A DNA stretch of 64,000 nucleotides from Thermogemmatispora carboxidivorans (GTDB taxonomy: Bacteria; Chloroflexota; Ktedonobacteria; Ktedonobacterales; Ktedonobacteraceae), in contig NZ_JNIM01000001.1 of assembly GCF_000702505.1 (NCBI RefSeq), positions 4,874,327 to 4,938,326 of the forward strand, in the 5' to 3' direction. Below, piece by piece: positions 26,148 to 35,018 of this stretch. Every line of letters starts with the position of its first letter. Positions within the stretch are counted from its first letter, which is position 1. The position numbers were made by a program, and so were the translations under genes. Under the pieces are notes generated by a model. That model saw nothing but the letters and a program-made list of their open reading frames with translations, made no database searches and was not told the DNA's origin.

Positions 26148-26633
26148 CTAGACCCGCACGTACGACCAGCTCTGCGGCTGACCGTTGGCATAAGGCATGC
26201 AGCCATGAAATGGACGCGGGTCATCATCAAAGACCATCGACAGGAAGTAGCGGTCGCCAGGCCACAGCGGCACCTTCTCCAGCTCTGCCAACGGCACCCA
26301 GACCAGCGTCCCCTCATGGTTGCCAGCATGCGGCTGCCCAGACCAGCGCTCAATACGGAAAATAAAACCAAACCAATCCTCGCCGTTCTTCCCAAACCCC
26401 GGCCAGGAGATCGTTCCCCGCAAGACCAGCTCCTCCGCCTCCAGCCCAGACTCCTCGCGGATCTCACGCCGCATGCCGCTTACTATATCCTCGCACGGCT
26501 CCAGCCGCCCCCCAAGTCCATTGTACTTGCCAAAATGCAGATCATCAGGACGCTTGTTGCGCTGGATCATCAGCACCTGCTGACGATCCGGCGACAGAAT
26601 ATAGCCGAGCGTTGCCAAAACCGGTCGAAACAA
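26148..26633 (-). CDS. NUDIX hydrolase (MutT/MTH1-like)
   Basis: 161 residues. The NUDIX box is complete and starts GGRLEPCEDIVSGMRREIRE, followed by ESGLEA, around residues 41-63, with the metal-binding REIREESG core. The rest, including LGYILSPDRQQVLMIQRNKR at the front and DWFGFIFRIERWSG in the middle, is like the 8-oxo-dGTP diphosphatase (MTH1) subfamily. The likely role is sanitising oxidised nucleotides or hydrolysing another nucleoside diphosphate derivative. The start appears to be a TTG at 26633 with GGAG about 10 bases upstream; no ATG lies close, and the family's first strand begins at once. Confidence 0.85.
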   Translation of the reverse strand: MFRPVLATLGYILSPDRQQVLMIQRNKRPDDLHFGKYNGLGGRLEPCEDIVSGMRREIREESGLEAEELVLRGTISWPGFGKNGEDWFGFIFRIERWSGQPHAGNHEGTLVWVPLAELEKVPLWPGDRYFLSMVFDDDPRPFHGCMPYANGQPQSWSYVRV

Positions 26634-26837
26634 GGTCAGCTAACTCCTTTACCAAACAGAATCCGGGCAGCGCCCCCACGCAGCCAGTCAGCTGGCCTTT
26701 GCTTTGCTTCGATCTCCGCCCGCTCCTACCAAGACCAACGCCTCAGTCGGCTCCCCTCCCCTACCACACCGCCAGCATGGCCAGCAGCTCCTGAGTCCCA
26801 GCAATGCAATGAGCACGAGCAGCGACGCCACCACGGC

Positions 26838-27425
26838 TTAGATTCTATCAAGCGAGGCAATCTTCCAACTCCCGCCCAAATCCTTGAACACCAGATGCGA
26901 ATGATAGGCTGCCAGATTGCTGCGGGAAATCGTCATGATAATGAGCACAGGGCTGTTGGCATCGACCTCAGCCGAAAAAGCCGTGACCTTGCCCATCGTC
27001 TCGTCAAGCGAGCGCGCCGTCTGTACAAAGAGATCCCTGGTCAGGGGCCGAGGGCGATCACCAGTAGGATTAATGGTCACATCGTTCGCCAGATAACCAT
27101 AGGCCCGAGCATAGTCCTGGGCCTGGACAGCAGCGTAGAAGCTGAGAGCCACACTGACAATCGAAGTCTGCACCGGCCTCGTCGGAGCCACCGTCGCCGT
27201 CGGCGAGGCCCCAGGAGCCGAGATCGGGGCCGCAGTCGCCGTCGACGCCTCTTCTCCCACAGGAACAGAGGCCACAATCTTCGGCCTCACGCCCGACTCC
27301 ATCGTCGGAGAAGCTCCCCCCCCAGATCCATGCAAGGCCGGCAGCGCCTCACTGCCACAACTACTCAAGAGCACAAGACTCGTTAGCCACCAAAGAAGCA
27401 CAAGGCCCAGATTCCACCATCGCAT
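26838..27425 (-). CDS. Lipoprotein with NTF2-like domain
   Basis: 195 residues. A lipoprotein signal is clear: MRWWNLGLVLLWWLTSLVLL then SSC, with the lipidated cysteine near residue 23. A Ser/Thr/Pro/Ala-rich spacer of about 60 residues follows, then the outward-facing domain (SFYAAVQAQDYARAYGYLAN ... WKIASLDRI). This domain is the same as in the protein encoded at 6297-6965, so two differently anchored paralogues are present. The role is unknown, perhaps ligand binding at the membrane. A GAAGGG stretch lies upstream of the ATG. The NUDIX gene is 204 bases downstream on the same strand. Confidence 0.75.
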   Translation of the reverse strand: MRWWNLGLVLLWWLTSLVLLSSCGSEALPALHGSGGGASPTMESGVRPKIVASVPVGEEASTATAAPISAPGASPTATVAPTRPVQTSIVSVALSFYAAVQAQDYARAYGYLANDVTINPTGDRPRPLTRDLFVQTARSLDETMGKVTAFSAEVDANSPVLIIMTISRSNLAAYHSHLVFKDLGGSWKIASLDRI

Positions 27426-27937
27426 CGCTCTTTTCCACCCTTCTATCCTTCCTTAGACTCACCAATCCAGATCGACGCTCCCCGACTCAGTTCCGGGAGC
27501 ATCAGACACTTCCAACCATAATACGATTTTCTCACAAAATACTGCTAAAATACAATATCTTATCAAGGCCCGATGGCCCCCAAGCAGTGTCAGACCAGAA
27601 AAGCGTTATTTCCTGCAGACAGCCCTCGCTTGACAAGCTCTTGCACATTCGGTTATTCTCGAAGAAAGTTTCATCGCTACCTTGCTAAATACCAAAGCAG
27701 GACCGGGGCCACCGTCTCGTTCTATCTTTCCTCAAACCTGGGGTGAGTACTATTATGCTTGCTTGTAAAGGATGAGCTATTGCCCACCTGGGATGGGACC
27801 TCTTCAAAGACCTATATATGTAGATTTTATGAACGGTATGTTCTCCAGCTTCACCGAACCAGCCAGGCAAAAACTGCTGGCCCGGGAAACACGTCGTACC
27901 GTAGGGCTGCCGAGCGAGAACAGCGGGGACAACAAAC
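27426..27937. other. Divergent intergenic region
   Basis: AT-rich between about 27515 and 27580. It holds one good plus-strand promoter (27630-27659). The 270 bases between that promoter and the sigma-like gene contain short frames but none with a ribosome site. Confidence 0.5.
27630..27659 (+). promoter_or_regulatory. Probable promoter of the sigma-like gene
   Basis: Perfect -35 TTGACA (27630-27635), 18-base spacer, -10 TATTCT (27654-27659). It points towards the gene at 27938, leaving a leader of about 270 bases. Confidence 0.5.
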
Positions 27938-28624
27938 ATGGAAGAAACGCTAAGCGAACTCAATCTGACAGCGCTGGCCAACTGCTGCGTCCTCGAGCTG
28001 CAGCGCTCGCGCCGGCACGAGCCAGCCGATGGAGGCTATTGCCTGGAGTTATTTCGCCGCGCGGTTGAGCAACAAACCGACCAGGCCTGGACTCTGCTAC
28101 AGCAATGTCTGACCGAGACTGTTCGCCTCTGGCTGCGCACCCACCCCGGCATGAGCCAGGCGCTCCAGCACGATTCCGAAGAAAACTACATCGCCTTGAC
28201 CTTCAGCCGCTTCTGGCAGGCAGTTCAGGAACATCCCCCCGAGTTCCCAAGCCTCAAGGCCGTGCTGAGCTACTTGCATGCCACGCTCCACGGCGTCATT
28301 ATCGACGTGCTGCGCAGCTATCAACGCCGGCAGGAGATCGCTCTGCCCCCACTCGAAACCCCATTCCTGTACAAGGAAGCCGAGGAGCCCAGTGATCAGG
28401 AAGACGACTATACCTGGGAATCGATCCAGAGCCTGCTGCCTCACGAACGCGAGCGGCGCCTTGCTTACTTACTCTACTATTGCGGCCTGAAGCCTCGCGA
28501 GATCGTACTGCGCTGCGCCGATGAGTTCAGCGATATCAAGGAGATCTACCGTCTGAATCATAATCTGATCGATCGCCTGCGCCGCAACCGCGAACGCCTG
28601 CGCTGGCTGTTGAGAGTCGAGTAG
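27938..28624 (+). CDS. Sigma-70-like protein
   Basis: 228 residues; ATG after CGGGGACAACAAAC. The N-terminal half (about 30-135) contains WTLLQQCLTETVRLWLRTHP and FSRFWQAVQEHPPEFPSLKA, resembling sigma region 2 (helices around 'FxRFW', followed by a helix leading into LHGVIIDVLRSYQR). The C-terminal half has an acidic linker (EAEEPSDQEDDYTWESIQ), then LPHERERRLAYLLYYCGLKP and a final basic helix (LNHNLIDRLRRNRERLRWLL) placed like sigma region 4. The match is remote, so it may be a degenerate sigma-like regulator. The truncated gene at 1-252 appears to belong to the same broad group. A strong hairpin follows the gene. Confidence 0.6.
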   Translation: MEETLSELNLTALANCCVLELQRSRRHEPADGGYCLELFRRAVEQQTDQAWTLLQQCLTETVRLWLRTHPGMSQALQHDSEENYIALTFSRFWQAVQEHPPEFPSLKAVLSYLHATLHGVIIDVLRSYQRRQEIALPPLETPFLYKEAEEPSDQEDDYTWESIQSLLPHERERRLAYLLYYCGLKPREIVLRCADEFSDIKEIYRLNHNLIDRLRRNRERLRWLLRVE

Positions 28625-28674
28625 GCGCAGTCAGACAGATCCAGCTACGGAAGACAAGACAACCGCCAGCAGGC

Positions 28675-28713
28675 AAAGAAAGCAAGAAAGCAAGAAAGCA
28701 AGAAAGAAAGAGA
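28675..28713. repeat. Short purine repeat (AAGCAAGA units)
   Basis: A run of about 40 bases built from near-perfect eight-base AAGCAAGA units directly before the hairpin at 28716. It is a purine-only tract apart from the C residues; its copy number could vary between strains. Confidence 0.6.
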
Positions 28714-28715
28714 AG

Positions 28716-28751
28716 AGACGCGCAGGGTTGGGCGCTCAGCCCTGCGCGTCT
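28716..28751. terminator. Bidirectional terminator hairpin
   Basis: A perfect 12-base stem, AGACGCGCAGGG (28716-28727) with CCCTGCGCGTCT (28740-28751), with a 12-base loop. It lies between the converging sigma-like gene and the small minus-strand gene. Confidence 0.65.
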
Positions 28752-28848
28752 GCTGTGTGGCCAGAAGTGGGTGTGGTGTGGCGTCCGTAATGGGTGAGAG
28801 ATGCGTCTTCTGTACCCTTCCCTTGCTGCTAAGACCTGAAATCTTGCT

Positions 28849-29046
28849 TCATTCGTCATCCAGGAGGCTCTGCATGATCAACCCATTCATATCGGAAGAA
28901 AATACGTGCTGTCCTCCCATGCAATAGTAGAGTACATTCCCACGCTCATCGGTGACCGGGATCGACTCGGTCTCTGGATCAACCAGAATAATGCCTTCCT
29001 CATGATCCTCTGAGCAGTGGAGGTACTTGAATTGCTGGATTTTCAT
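28849..29046 (-). CDS. Small hypothetical protein (65 aa)
   Basis: Begins at the ATG at 29046, preceded by GGGAGAAAATT; a longer in-frame version to 29181 has no ribosome site. The product starts MKIQQFKYLHCSEDHEEGII, is acidic (ends SLLDDE), and has two cysteines and a central DERGNVLYYCMGGQHVF stretch. The alternation of short beta-like segments suggests a small compact domain, but I recognise no family. It may be a small accessory or regulatory protein; its neighbours give no hint. Confidence 0.5.
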   Translation of the reverse strand: MKIQQFKYLHCSEDHEEGIILVDPETESIPVTDERGNVLYYCMGGQHVFSSDMNGLIMQSLLDDE

Positions 29047-29454
29047 AATTTTCTCCCTTTCGTGCTGTTGCTTCACCAGTGCATCAACCACATTCTCTCT
29101 GGCGCCACTCGTGAATCTACCGAGAGAAATTCCAGAATCCAACATCTGACCGGTCAGAGGGATAACAGTACTACCTCTCACTAAAGAAGGACGCCTTTAC
29201 CACTCGACCGCGTCAATCTCCACTCCAAAGGAGCCAGACACTCTGGAGCAGCAAGCCCAAACAAAACAAAAAGCCGTACCCTGATGGCAAGACAGCACAG
29301 GAGCACAAGGGCACGGATCACAGGGCCAGCAATCACCCTCTCGCCCGCTGGCGAGCTGGAGCGCCGCAACAATAGGCTTTTGCGGCTGCGCTTCTTGGAT
29401 GAGAATCAGGCATCAGCGGCCAGCCGCTCAGCCAGGGTTCATCGCCAGCTGAGA
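29047..29454. other. Intergenic region
   Basis: Between two minus-strand genes. Short open frames are present but none has a ribosome site or recognisable content. I see no clear promoter or hairpin. Confidence 0.4.
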
Positions 29455-29844
29455 TCAGCTCGGGGAGGCAAACCCGCCACGCTCTAAGAGATCGCGCAGC
29501 ACAACTGCATTGTTATGCTCACTATCTCGCGCCGAGTAGACAAGGGTCAGCGGTCCGCGCTGGGCCAGCTCCAGGAGACGGTTCAGCGCGGCACGAGCCG
29601 TTTCCTGGTCGCGCAGTTCCTGCTCATAGCGCCGACGAAACTCGGGGAACTTCTGGGGATCATGGGCAAACCAGCGGCGCAGCTCATCGCTGGGAGCCAC
29701 ATCTTTGAGCCAGAGATCGATCCGTGCCCGCTCCCGGGAGAGGCCACGTGGCCAGAGCCGCTCGACAAGCACTCGCGTTCCATCGCTCTCTAGCGGCTCC
29801 TCGTAGACACGCTTGAGCCGAACCAGAGGCGTCTCTCCAGACAT
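29455..29844 (-). CDS. DUF488 family protein (YeaO-like)
   Basis: 129 residues from the ATG at 29844, which follows AAAGGAGGG; the frame is open nine codons further but without a ribosome site. The signature features of the DUF488/YeaO family are all visible: RVYEEP near the start, GTRVLVERLWPRGLSRERA, WLKDVAPSDELRRWFAHDP, FRRRYEQEL, and the end LTLVYSARDSEHNNAVVL. The length is that of the family. The biochemical function of the family is not established. It ends 45 bases after the start side of nothing obvious and is followed on the minus strand by unrelated sequence, so operon partners are unclear; the FGGY kinase gene lies just upstream on the same strand. Confidence 0.9.
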   Translation of the reverse strand: MSGETPLVRLKRVYEEPLESDGTRVLVERLWPRGLSRERARIDLWLKDVAPSDELRRWFAHDPQKFPEFRRRYEQELRDQETARAALNRLLELAQRGPLTLVYSARDSEHNNAVVLRDLLERGGFASPS

Positions 29845-29889
29845 GACCGGTCCCTCCTTTCCTCGAAGCAAGTCAGGGCTGTATTCGGA

Positions 29890-31410
29890 TCAGGCAGTGC
29901 CACCACTGGGCAAGAGGAGATCATAGAGCTGCTGCTGGCGCGCGATGGCCTGGCGATAGCGCTCGCCGCGCGCGCGATCGGGAAGCACTGGGGAGGCCAG
30001 AGGTGGCGCGATCTGAGCTACGTCGGGGACAAGTCCCAGGGATTCAAGGGCCAACAGGGCCACACCACGCACGGCAGCCTCGCGCATCCGTAAAGGATAG
30101 AGCGGTTCACCCAGCACATCTGCAATGATCTGTTGCAGCGTCGGAGAGCGCAGGAGCGCCCCCCCACTGCCAATGATTTGCGTTCCTCCCTCACGTAGCT
30201 GTGGCTGGGTATTGAGGCGCCCGTAGACAACAGCCAGGCGATAGGCCAAAGCCTCCATCGCCGCTCGCAGCAGGTCTACAGGACGTAGCTTCAGATGCAG
30301 GCCGGCAATGGTCATGCGCGCCTCAGCATGCCAGCCAGGGCTGCGCTCGCCCGCTACAAACGGCAAGATGGTAAGACCATGACTATCAGGCGGCACCGCC
30401 GAGACCAGCGGCTCTACTTCGTCCAGCGGCGGCAGACGTAACAGCTCTGTCAACCAGGATAAGAGGTTGCCGCCTTCGCTTAGCGCACCTCCCAGCAAAG
30501 CCCGGCGCGCATCGAGCAAATAGAGCCAGAGGCCAGGCGGCGGCTCAACGCTGTCCGCCGGCACCGTCACCCGCAGTGCGCTGGAGGTACCTATGGTCAG
30601 AGCATAGCGCGCACTCACAACACAGCCCGAACCAACATTCGCCGCCGCCCCATCGCCAATGGGCGGGAACCAGAGCGCATCTTTCAGCAGCGGCCAGCGC
30701 TGAGCATAGGCAGGACGCAGCCCCTGCAAAGTATTGCGCAGATCAGCGAGTACCGGAAACTGCTCCCGACGCACCGCCAGGGCCTGCAGCAGGTCCTCAT
30801 CCCAGCTGAGGCTCCGCAGATTCAGCAGGCCCGTTCCCGAGGCCATCGAGAGGCTGCAAACCGAGCGCCCCAGTAAGCGCCGATGCAGAAACTCGCCAAA
30901 GGAAAGCCACTGGGCGCTTTCTTGCAGGAGCGCAGGACGCAGCTGCGCCAGCCAGCGCAGCCGGGCTGGCCAGTAGCTGTTTTGCAACGGAGCCCCCGTG
31001 CGACGATGAATGGCCCGCTCGTCAAGCAGCGCACGTAGCTCAGCCGCCGCCGCATGCGCGCGCGTGTCCTCCCAGGTAATGAGCGGTAGTAACGGCTGCC
31101 CCTGGGCATCAATCGCTATCAGGCTGTGCCAGAAGGTGTCGGTCGCCACCGCAGCGATGGTCTGCGCAATCACTCCCGCCGCTTCGAGTACTCCATCGAT
31201 GGTTCTGGCCACCAGCTCAACAAGCCTGTCGCCATCGATCGTGGCTTCTCCTTTGGCCGACGTGTTGAGCTGGTAACGATACTGGGTCAGGGTCCCCGGT
31301 ACCGCTTCACCTCGCGCATCAACAAGCATGGCTCGCACAGAAGAGGTTCCCACATCGATAGCCAGGACTGTCGGCTCGGCCAGCGTATCTCTCGATCCGG
31401 CACCTTTCAC
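29890..31410 (-). CDS. FGGY-family carbohydrate kinase (gluconokinase/xylulokinase type)
   Basis: 506 residues. The N-terminal phosphate motif is LAIDVGTSSVRAMLVDARG (residues about 15-34). Further hallmarks are ATDTFWHSLIAIDAQG, the substrate-contact segment LPLITWEDTRA with a D near 116, GDGAAANVGSG, the phosphate-2 segment ALTIGTSSALRV, LPFVAGERSPGW and the adenosine motif IIGSGGALLRSPTLQQIIAD. The FGGY family phosphorylates sugars or sugar acids; the 'TWEDTRA...GERSPGW' combination is like gluconokinases. It would feed gluconate or a similar sugar into the pentose-phosphate pathway. The start is a GTG at 31410, after AAAAGGAGCGTAGGAAGC. The DUF488 gene lies 45 bases downstream. Confidence 0.85.
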   Translation of the reverse strand: MKGAGSRDTLAEPTVLAIDVGTSSVRAMLVDARGEAVPGTLTQYRYQLNTSAKGEATIDGDRLVELVARTIDGVLEAAGVIAQTIAAVATDTFWHSLIAIDAQGQPLLPLITWEDTRAHAAAAELRALLDERAIHRRTGAPLQNSYWPARLRWLAQLRPALLQESAQWLSFGEFLHRRLLGRSVCSLSMASGTGLLNLRSLSWDEDLLQALAVRREQFPVLADLRNTLQGLRPAYAQRWPLLKDALWFPPIGDGAAANVGSGCVVSARYALTIGTSSALRVTVPADSVEPPPGLWLYLLDARRALLGGALSEGGNLLSWLTELLRLPPLDEVEPLVSAVPPDSHGLTILPFVAGERSPGWHAEARMTIAGLHLKLRPVDLLRAAMEALAYRLAVVYGRLNTQPQLREGGTQIIGSGGALLRSPTLQQIIADVLGEPLYPLRMREAAVRGVALLALESLGLVPDVAQIAPPLASPVLPDRARGERYRQAIARQQQLYDLLLPSGGTA

Positions 31411-31850
31411 GCTTCCTACGCTCCTTTTGTTGTTCTATTCCCTTTTCCCAAGATTTCTTTTGCTCGCAATGAGCAGAGCAGGTCTCGACTCGGCCCCACG
31501 CAACAGAGAAGCAGAAGAATGGGCAAAAGGCTGCTTCTTCCTTCGCGACTCCTGCAGTGGCACCTCCACAGGAGTAGCCCCTATGCTGACACGTTGCAGT
31601 GGCCGAAAGATGTGTCAGGATTCCTGTTCTTCCCGTGGATCAGTTCGATCATATCATACGTTTCAAGATGCAGTACCCTGCTCTCACCAGGCGGCAGCAG
31701 ACAGCAGCTGGGGGCAGAGCGATAAGAAGAGGACTCTGCCAAGGCGGGTTGCAGCGAAGAAGGAAGCGGGCTGATATCTTATAATAGACTACAGCCCCTG
31801 GATGGATTCCACCTCTGGCCAGAGAAACATCACGCAGAAGGACTATTTGC
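31411..31850. other. Divergent intergenic region
   Basis: Separates the FGGY kinase (minus) from the CoxL-like gene (plus). A TATAAT box on the plus strand (31780-31785) is well placed for the CoxL-like gene, about 65 bases before its ATG, but lacks a recognisable -35. I see no gene here. Confidence 0.4.
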
Positions 31851-34205
31851 ATGAGCACGACCATGAAACAGCCGGCAGAAATGCGACGCCGCGTAGAGGA
31901 CTACGACCTGATTACCGGGCGGGCGCGCTTTGTAGATGACATCAGGCTGAATGGACGCCCACCCATCCTGCACGCCGTTTTCGTCCGCAGTCCCTACGCC
32001 CATGCTACTATCGAGGGCATCCAGCTCGACGAAGCGCGTAGCCTGCCGGGCGTGGTAGCGACATTCAGCGCCGCCGATCTACCAGAGCTGCCGCCGATCT
32101 TTGCAGTACCTGTGCCTGGTGTCAAGCGTCCGGAGAAGCACCCACTGGCCAGGGACAGGGTACGCTACGTTGGTGAGCCGGTGGCGGTCATCGTTGCCGA
32201 GAGCCTGGCTGCTGCCACCGATGCCCTTGACCTGGTCGAGGTCGACTACGAGCCGCTGCCGGCGGTCAGCGATCCCGAGGCCGCTCTGGCTCCCGATGCA
32301 CCCGTATTGTACCCCGAGTTTGGCAGCAATCTGGCCTTCGAAATGCCGCTGAAGGCCGGCAATGTCGAGGAGGTCTTTGCTCGCGCCAGCCATGTCACCC
32401 GTCTGCGCCTGGAGAACCAGCGTCTGGCCCCTTCCTCACTAGAGAACCGCGCCTGCCTCTTCGACTACGACCCAGAGACAGGCCAGCTGAGCGCCTGGCT
32501 CTCTTCGCAGGCGGTTTACCAGGCTCACCAGGTTTTGGCGGAAGCCCTGGGCCTGGAGCACCGTCAGGTTCATGTGCACAACGCCATGAGCGGCGGCGGC
32601 TTTGGAGCGAAAACGCGCCTCGGCGGCGAAGAGCTGGTCTGCGCCGCCCTCGCACATCGACTGGGCCGCCCGGTGAAATGGATTGAAACGCGGCGCGAGA
32701 ATCTGCAAGCTCAGACCCACGGGCGAGGCCAGATCAACTACGTGGAGGCGGCCTATCAGGACGATGGGCGGCTGCTGGCCCTGCGCCTGCGCAACATCGC
32801 CGACCTGGGCGCCTTCTTGCTGGGGATCACGGCCCTTGTACCGATCCGTACCCCACGCCTCGTCTGCGGTGCCTATCAGCTAGAGGCCGTTGAGAGCACA
32901 GTGCTCGGCGTCTTCACGAACAAGGTCCCCACGATGGCTTACCGGGGCGCAGGTCGCCCCGAGGCGACCTATATCATCGAGCGCGTCATCGACCGCGTCG
33001 CCGCCGAGCTGGGCCTTGATCCTGTCGAGGTGCGACGACGCAACATGCTCCCGTCTGGGTCTTTCCCCTACGAGACCGTCACTGGCCAGCGCTACGATAG
33101 CGGCAATTATCAGGCTGCCTTTGACCGTCTGCTGGAGCTGGCCGACTACGAGGGCTGGCGGGCCCGCCAGCGCGAGCGCCGCACCTCTGATGACCCGCGC
33201 TTGCTCGGTATTGGGCTGGCAACCTTTACCGAGATCTCTGGCGATGAGGGAAACCAGCCGCGCGAGGCAGCCACTGTGCGCATCCGATCCGACGGCACCG
33301 TTGTGGTGGAAAGCGGCGTCTCCTCGACCGGCCAGGGCCACGTGACCGCCTTTACGCAGATCGCCGCCGAGGTCCTGCAGGTTGCGCCCGAGCGCGTCGA
33401 GGTACACCTGAACGATAGCCGACTGCCGGCCTTCAGCATCGGCACCTTTGCCAGTCGCGTGACTCAGATGGGCGGCTCCGTCGTGCTGCTGGCCGCGCAG
33501 GCCGTGCGCGAGAAGGTCCTACGCCTGGCCGCCCAGGCCCTGGAAGCGGCCCCCGCTGATCTGCTCCTCCAGGATGGGCGGGTAATGGTCCAGGGGGCCC
33601 CAACACGCGCTGTGACCCTGGGAGAGCTGGCGCGCCTGGCCGAGGAGCAGCCCACCCTGCTTGAGCCAGAACCCGCTGACCCACTGACTGGCCAGTCAAT
33701 CACGGGTCTGGCCGCTCGCCGTGACTTCGCCTCCGGTCCCACTTTCTCTTTCGGGGCCCATATGGCAGTCGTCGAGATCGACAGCGAGACCGGCGAGGTG
33801 CACCTGCTGAGCTACGTGGCCGTCGATGATGCGGGCCGCATTCTTAACCATACGCTGGCCGAAGGCCAGCTCCACGGCGGCTTGGCTCAGGGCATCGGCC
33901 AGGCTCTGTATGAGCAAGTGCTCTACGACGAGCATGGCCAGCTCATTAGCGGAACCCTTCAGGATTATGCACTACCGCTGGCGACGATGGTCCCCTCCTT
34001 TACCAGCGATTTTGTGGAATCGCCTTCGCCGAATAATCCGCTCGGAGCCAAGGGCATCGGCGAGTCGGGAACGATCGGCGCCCCACCAGCCATTGTGAAC
34101 GCCGTCCTCGATGCCCTGGCCCCTCTCGGCATCAAGGAAATCGACATGCCTCTCACGCCAGAAAAGATCTGGCGCACGCTGCAAACAGCGCGCTCGTCGA
34201 CCTGA
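31851..34205 (+). CDS. Molybdenum hydroxylase large subunit (form II CoxL-like)
   Basis: 784 residues, a molybdopterin-cytosine-dinucleotide-binding large subunit of the xanthine oxidase / CO dehydrogenase family. It shows the N-terminal 'a/b hammerhead' domain ([13 protein letters not shown]...[19 protein letters not shown]), the cofactor loop [10 protein letters not shown] near 246, [10 protein letters not shown] near 363 and the C-terminal catalytic [13 protein letters not shown] near 738. AYRGAGR is the form II (putative) CODH motif; true form I CO dehydrogenases have AYRCSFR. It therefore probably hydroxylates an aromatic heterocycle, aldehyde or purine rather than CO. AGAAGGA precedes the ATG. 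The usual FAD (medium) and [2Fe-2S] (small) subunits are not beside it, so they must be encoded elsewhere. Confidence 0.85.
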   Translation: MSTTMKQPAEMRRRVEDYDLITGRARFVDDIRLNGRPPILHAVFVRSPYAHATIEGIQLDEARSLPGVVATFSAADLPELPPIFAVPVPGVKRPEKHPLARDRVRYVGEPVAVIVAESLAAATDALDLVEVDYEPLPAVSDPEAALAPDAPVLYPEFGSNLAFEMPLKAGNVEEVFARASHVTRLRLENQRLAPSSLENRACLFDYDPETGQLSAWLSSQAVYQAHQVLAEALGLEHRQVHVHNAMSGGGFGAKTRLGGEELVCAALAHRLGRPVKWIETRRENLQAQTHGRGQINYVEAAYQDDGRLLALRLRNIADLGAFLLGITALVPIRTPRLVCGAYQLEAVESTVLGVFTNKVPTMAYRGAGRPEATYIIERVIDRVAAELGLDPVEVRRRNMLPSGSFPYETVTGQRYDSGNYQAAFDRLLELADYEGWRARQRERRTSDDPRLLGIGLATFTEISGDEGNQPREAATVRIRSDGTVVVESGVSSTGQGHVTAFTQIAAEVLQVAPERVEVHLNDSRLPAFSIGTFASRVTQMGGSVVLLAAQAVREKVLRLAAQALEAAPADLLLQDGRVMVQGAPTRAVTLGELARLAEEQPTLLEPEPADPLTGQSITGLAARRDFASGPTFSFGAHMAVVEIDSETGEVHLLSYVAVDDAGRILNHTLAEGQLHGGLAQGIGQALYEQVLYDEHGQLISGTLQDYALPLATMVPSFTSDFVESPSPNNPLGAKGIGESGTIGAPPAIVNAVLDALAPLGIKEIDMPLTPEKIWRTLQTARSST

Positions 34206-34350
34206 GCCGGCCCCAGGACGGGCGCGCTCAGGCGTGATCACCTCACCAGACTGGCACGCGCGGGCGCGCCCCTTTCCTTCTGACCTCGTGCCAACGCCGC
34301 CCCCTCTCTCAACGATCTCACCTCACGGCTGGCGCAGGCGGTCGGGTCGC

Positions 34351-34926
34351 TCAGGAGAAAGAGCGCAGCGAGTCGAGATAGCGCTTGAACTGAAAGCGGT
34401 TCTCTAACAAATCTAGATCGAGACGATAGGAGGCCGGGCCGCTCGCCTCCACTTTGGCCACCAGGGTGGTCATTACCCGGCGTGCCAGGGCCTCAGTCAC
34501 CGCATGGCGGAACTGGGCAGACGTCTCCGCCTCCATGACGAGCGGCATGCCCGCCGCCCGCGCCATTTCCGCCAGCTTAGCCCCGCTGGCGGTCGCCGTG
34601 GGAAAGCCCCCTATGGAGACCAGGCTGCTATTGTCAAAGACAATGTGGAGCAAATTCGGAGGCCGATAACGGGCCAGCGTTGTGAGGGTGCCGAGATTCA
34701 TCAGCAGGGAGCCGTCACCATCGAGGACAATCACTTGCTGCTCCGGGAGCGCAAGGGCCAGGCCCAGGCCCAAGGACGAGGCCAACCCCATCGAATGCTC
34801 CATATAGAAAAAGTTGGGTCGATGACCAAGCGCATATAGCTCGGCAGCGACCGCCCCCATAATGGTAACCACAATCCGCTGTTCTAGCTCGGGATAAATC
34901 TCCCGCAGGGCATCCGCGCGCAACAT
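34351..34926 (-). CDS. ThDP-dependent decarboxylase, beta subunit (ComE-like)
   Basis: 191 residues, the C-terminal, pyrophosphate-binding half of a thiamine-diphosphate enzyme. The motif VIVLDGDGSLLMNLGTL (GDGS...N, near residues 67-83) binds Mg-ThDP, and HSMGLASSLGLGLALALPEQ precedes it as in sulfopyruvate and phosphonopyruvate decarboxylases. The partner half is encoded just upstream on the same strand, 92 bases away. Split subunits of this size are known from coenzyme-M-type sulfopyruvate decarboxylase (ComD/ComE) and phosphonopyruvate decarboxylase. The substrate here is unproven; a 2-oxo-acid with an acidic or phosphono group is likely. The start at 34926 follows AAGGAGGGGAAGC. Confidence 0.75.
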   Translation of the reverse strand: MLRADALREIYPELEQRIVVTIMGAVAAELYALGHRPNFFYMEHSMGLASSLGLGLALALPEQQVIVLDGDGSLLMNLGTLTTLARYRPPNLLHIVFDNSSLVSIGGFPTATASGAKLAEMARAAGMPLVMEAETSAQFRHAVTEALARRVMTTLVAKVEASGPASYRLDLDLLENRFQFKRYLDSLRSFS

Positions 34927-35018
34927 GCTCTTTGCTTCCCCTCCTTCTGCTCATCATCAGAGTACAAGATCCCTCTCTGTGCTTACCCAGGCTGCGCCCA
35001 GTAAGAGAAGGCCGCTAC

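Noticed and set aside
25683-27386. 567-codon plus-strand frame
   Set aside because: Spans the NUDIX and lipoprotein genes in antisense and several intergenic hairpins; composition is Arg/Pro-rich with no domain.
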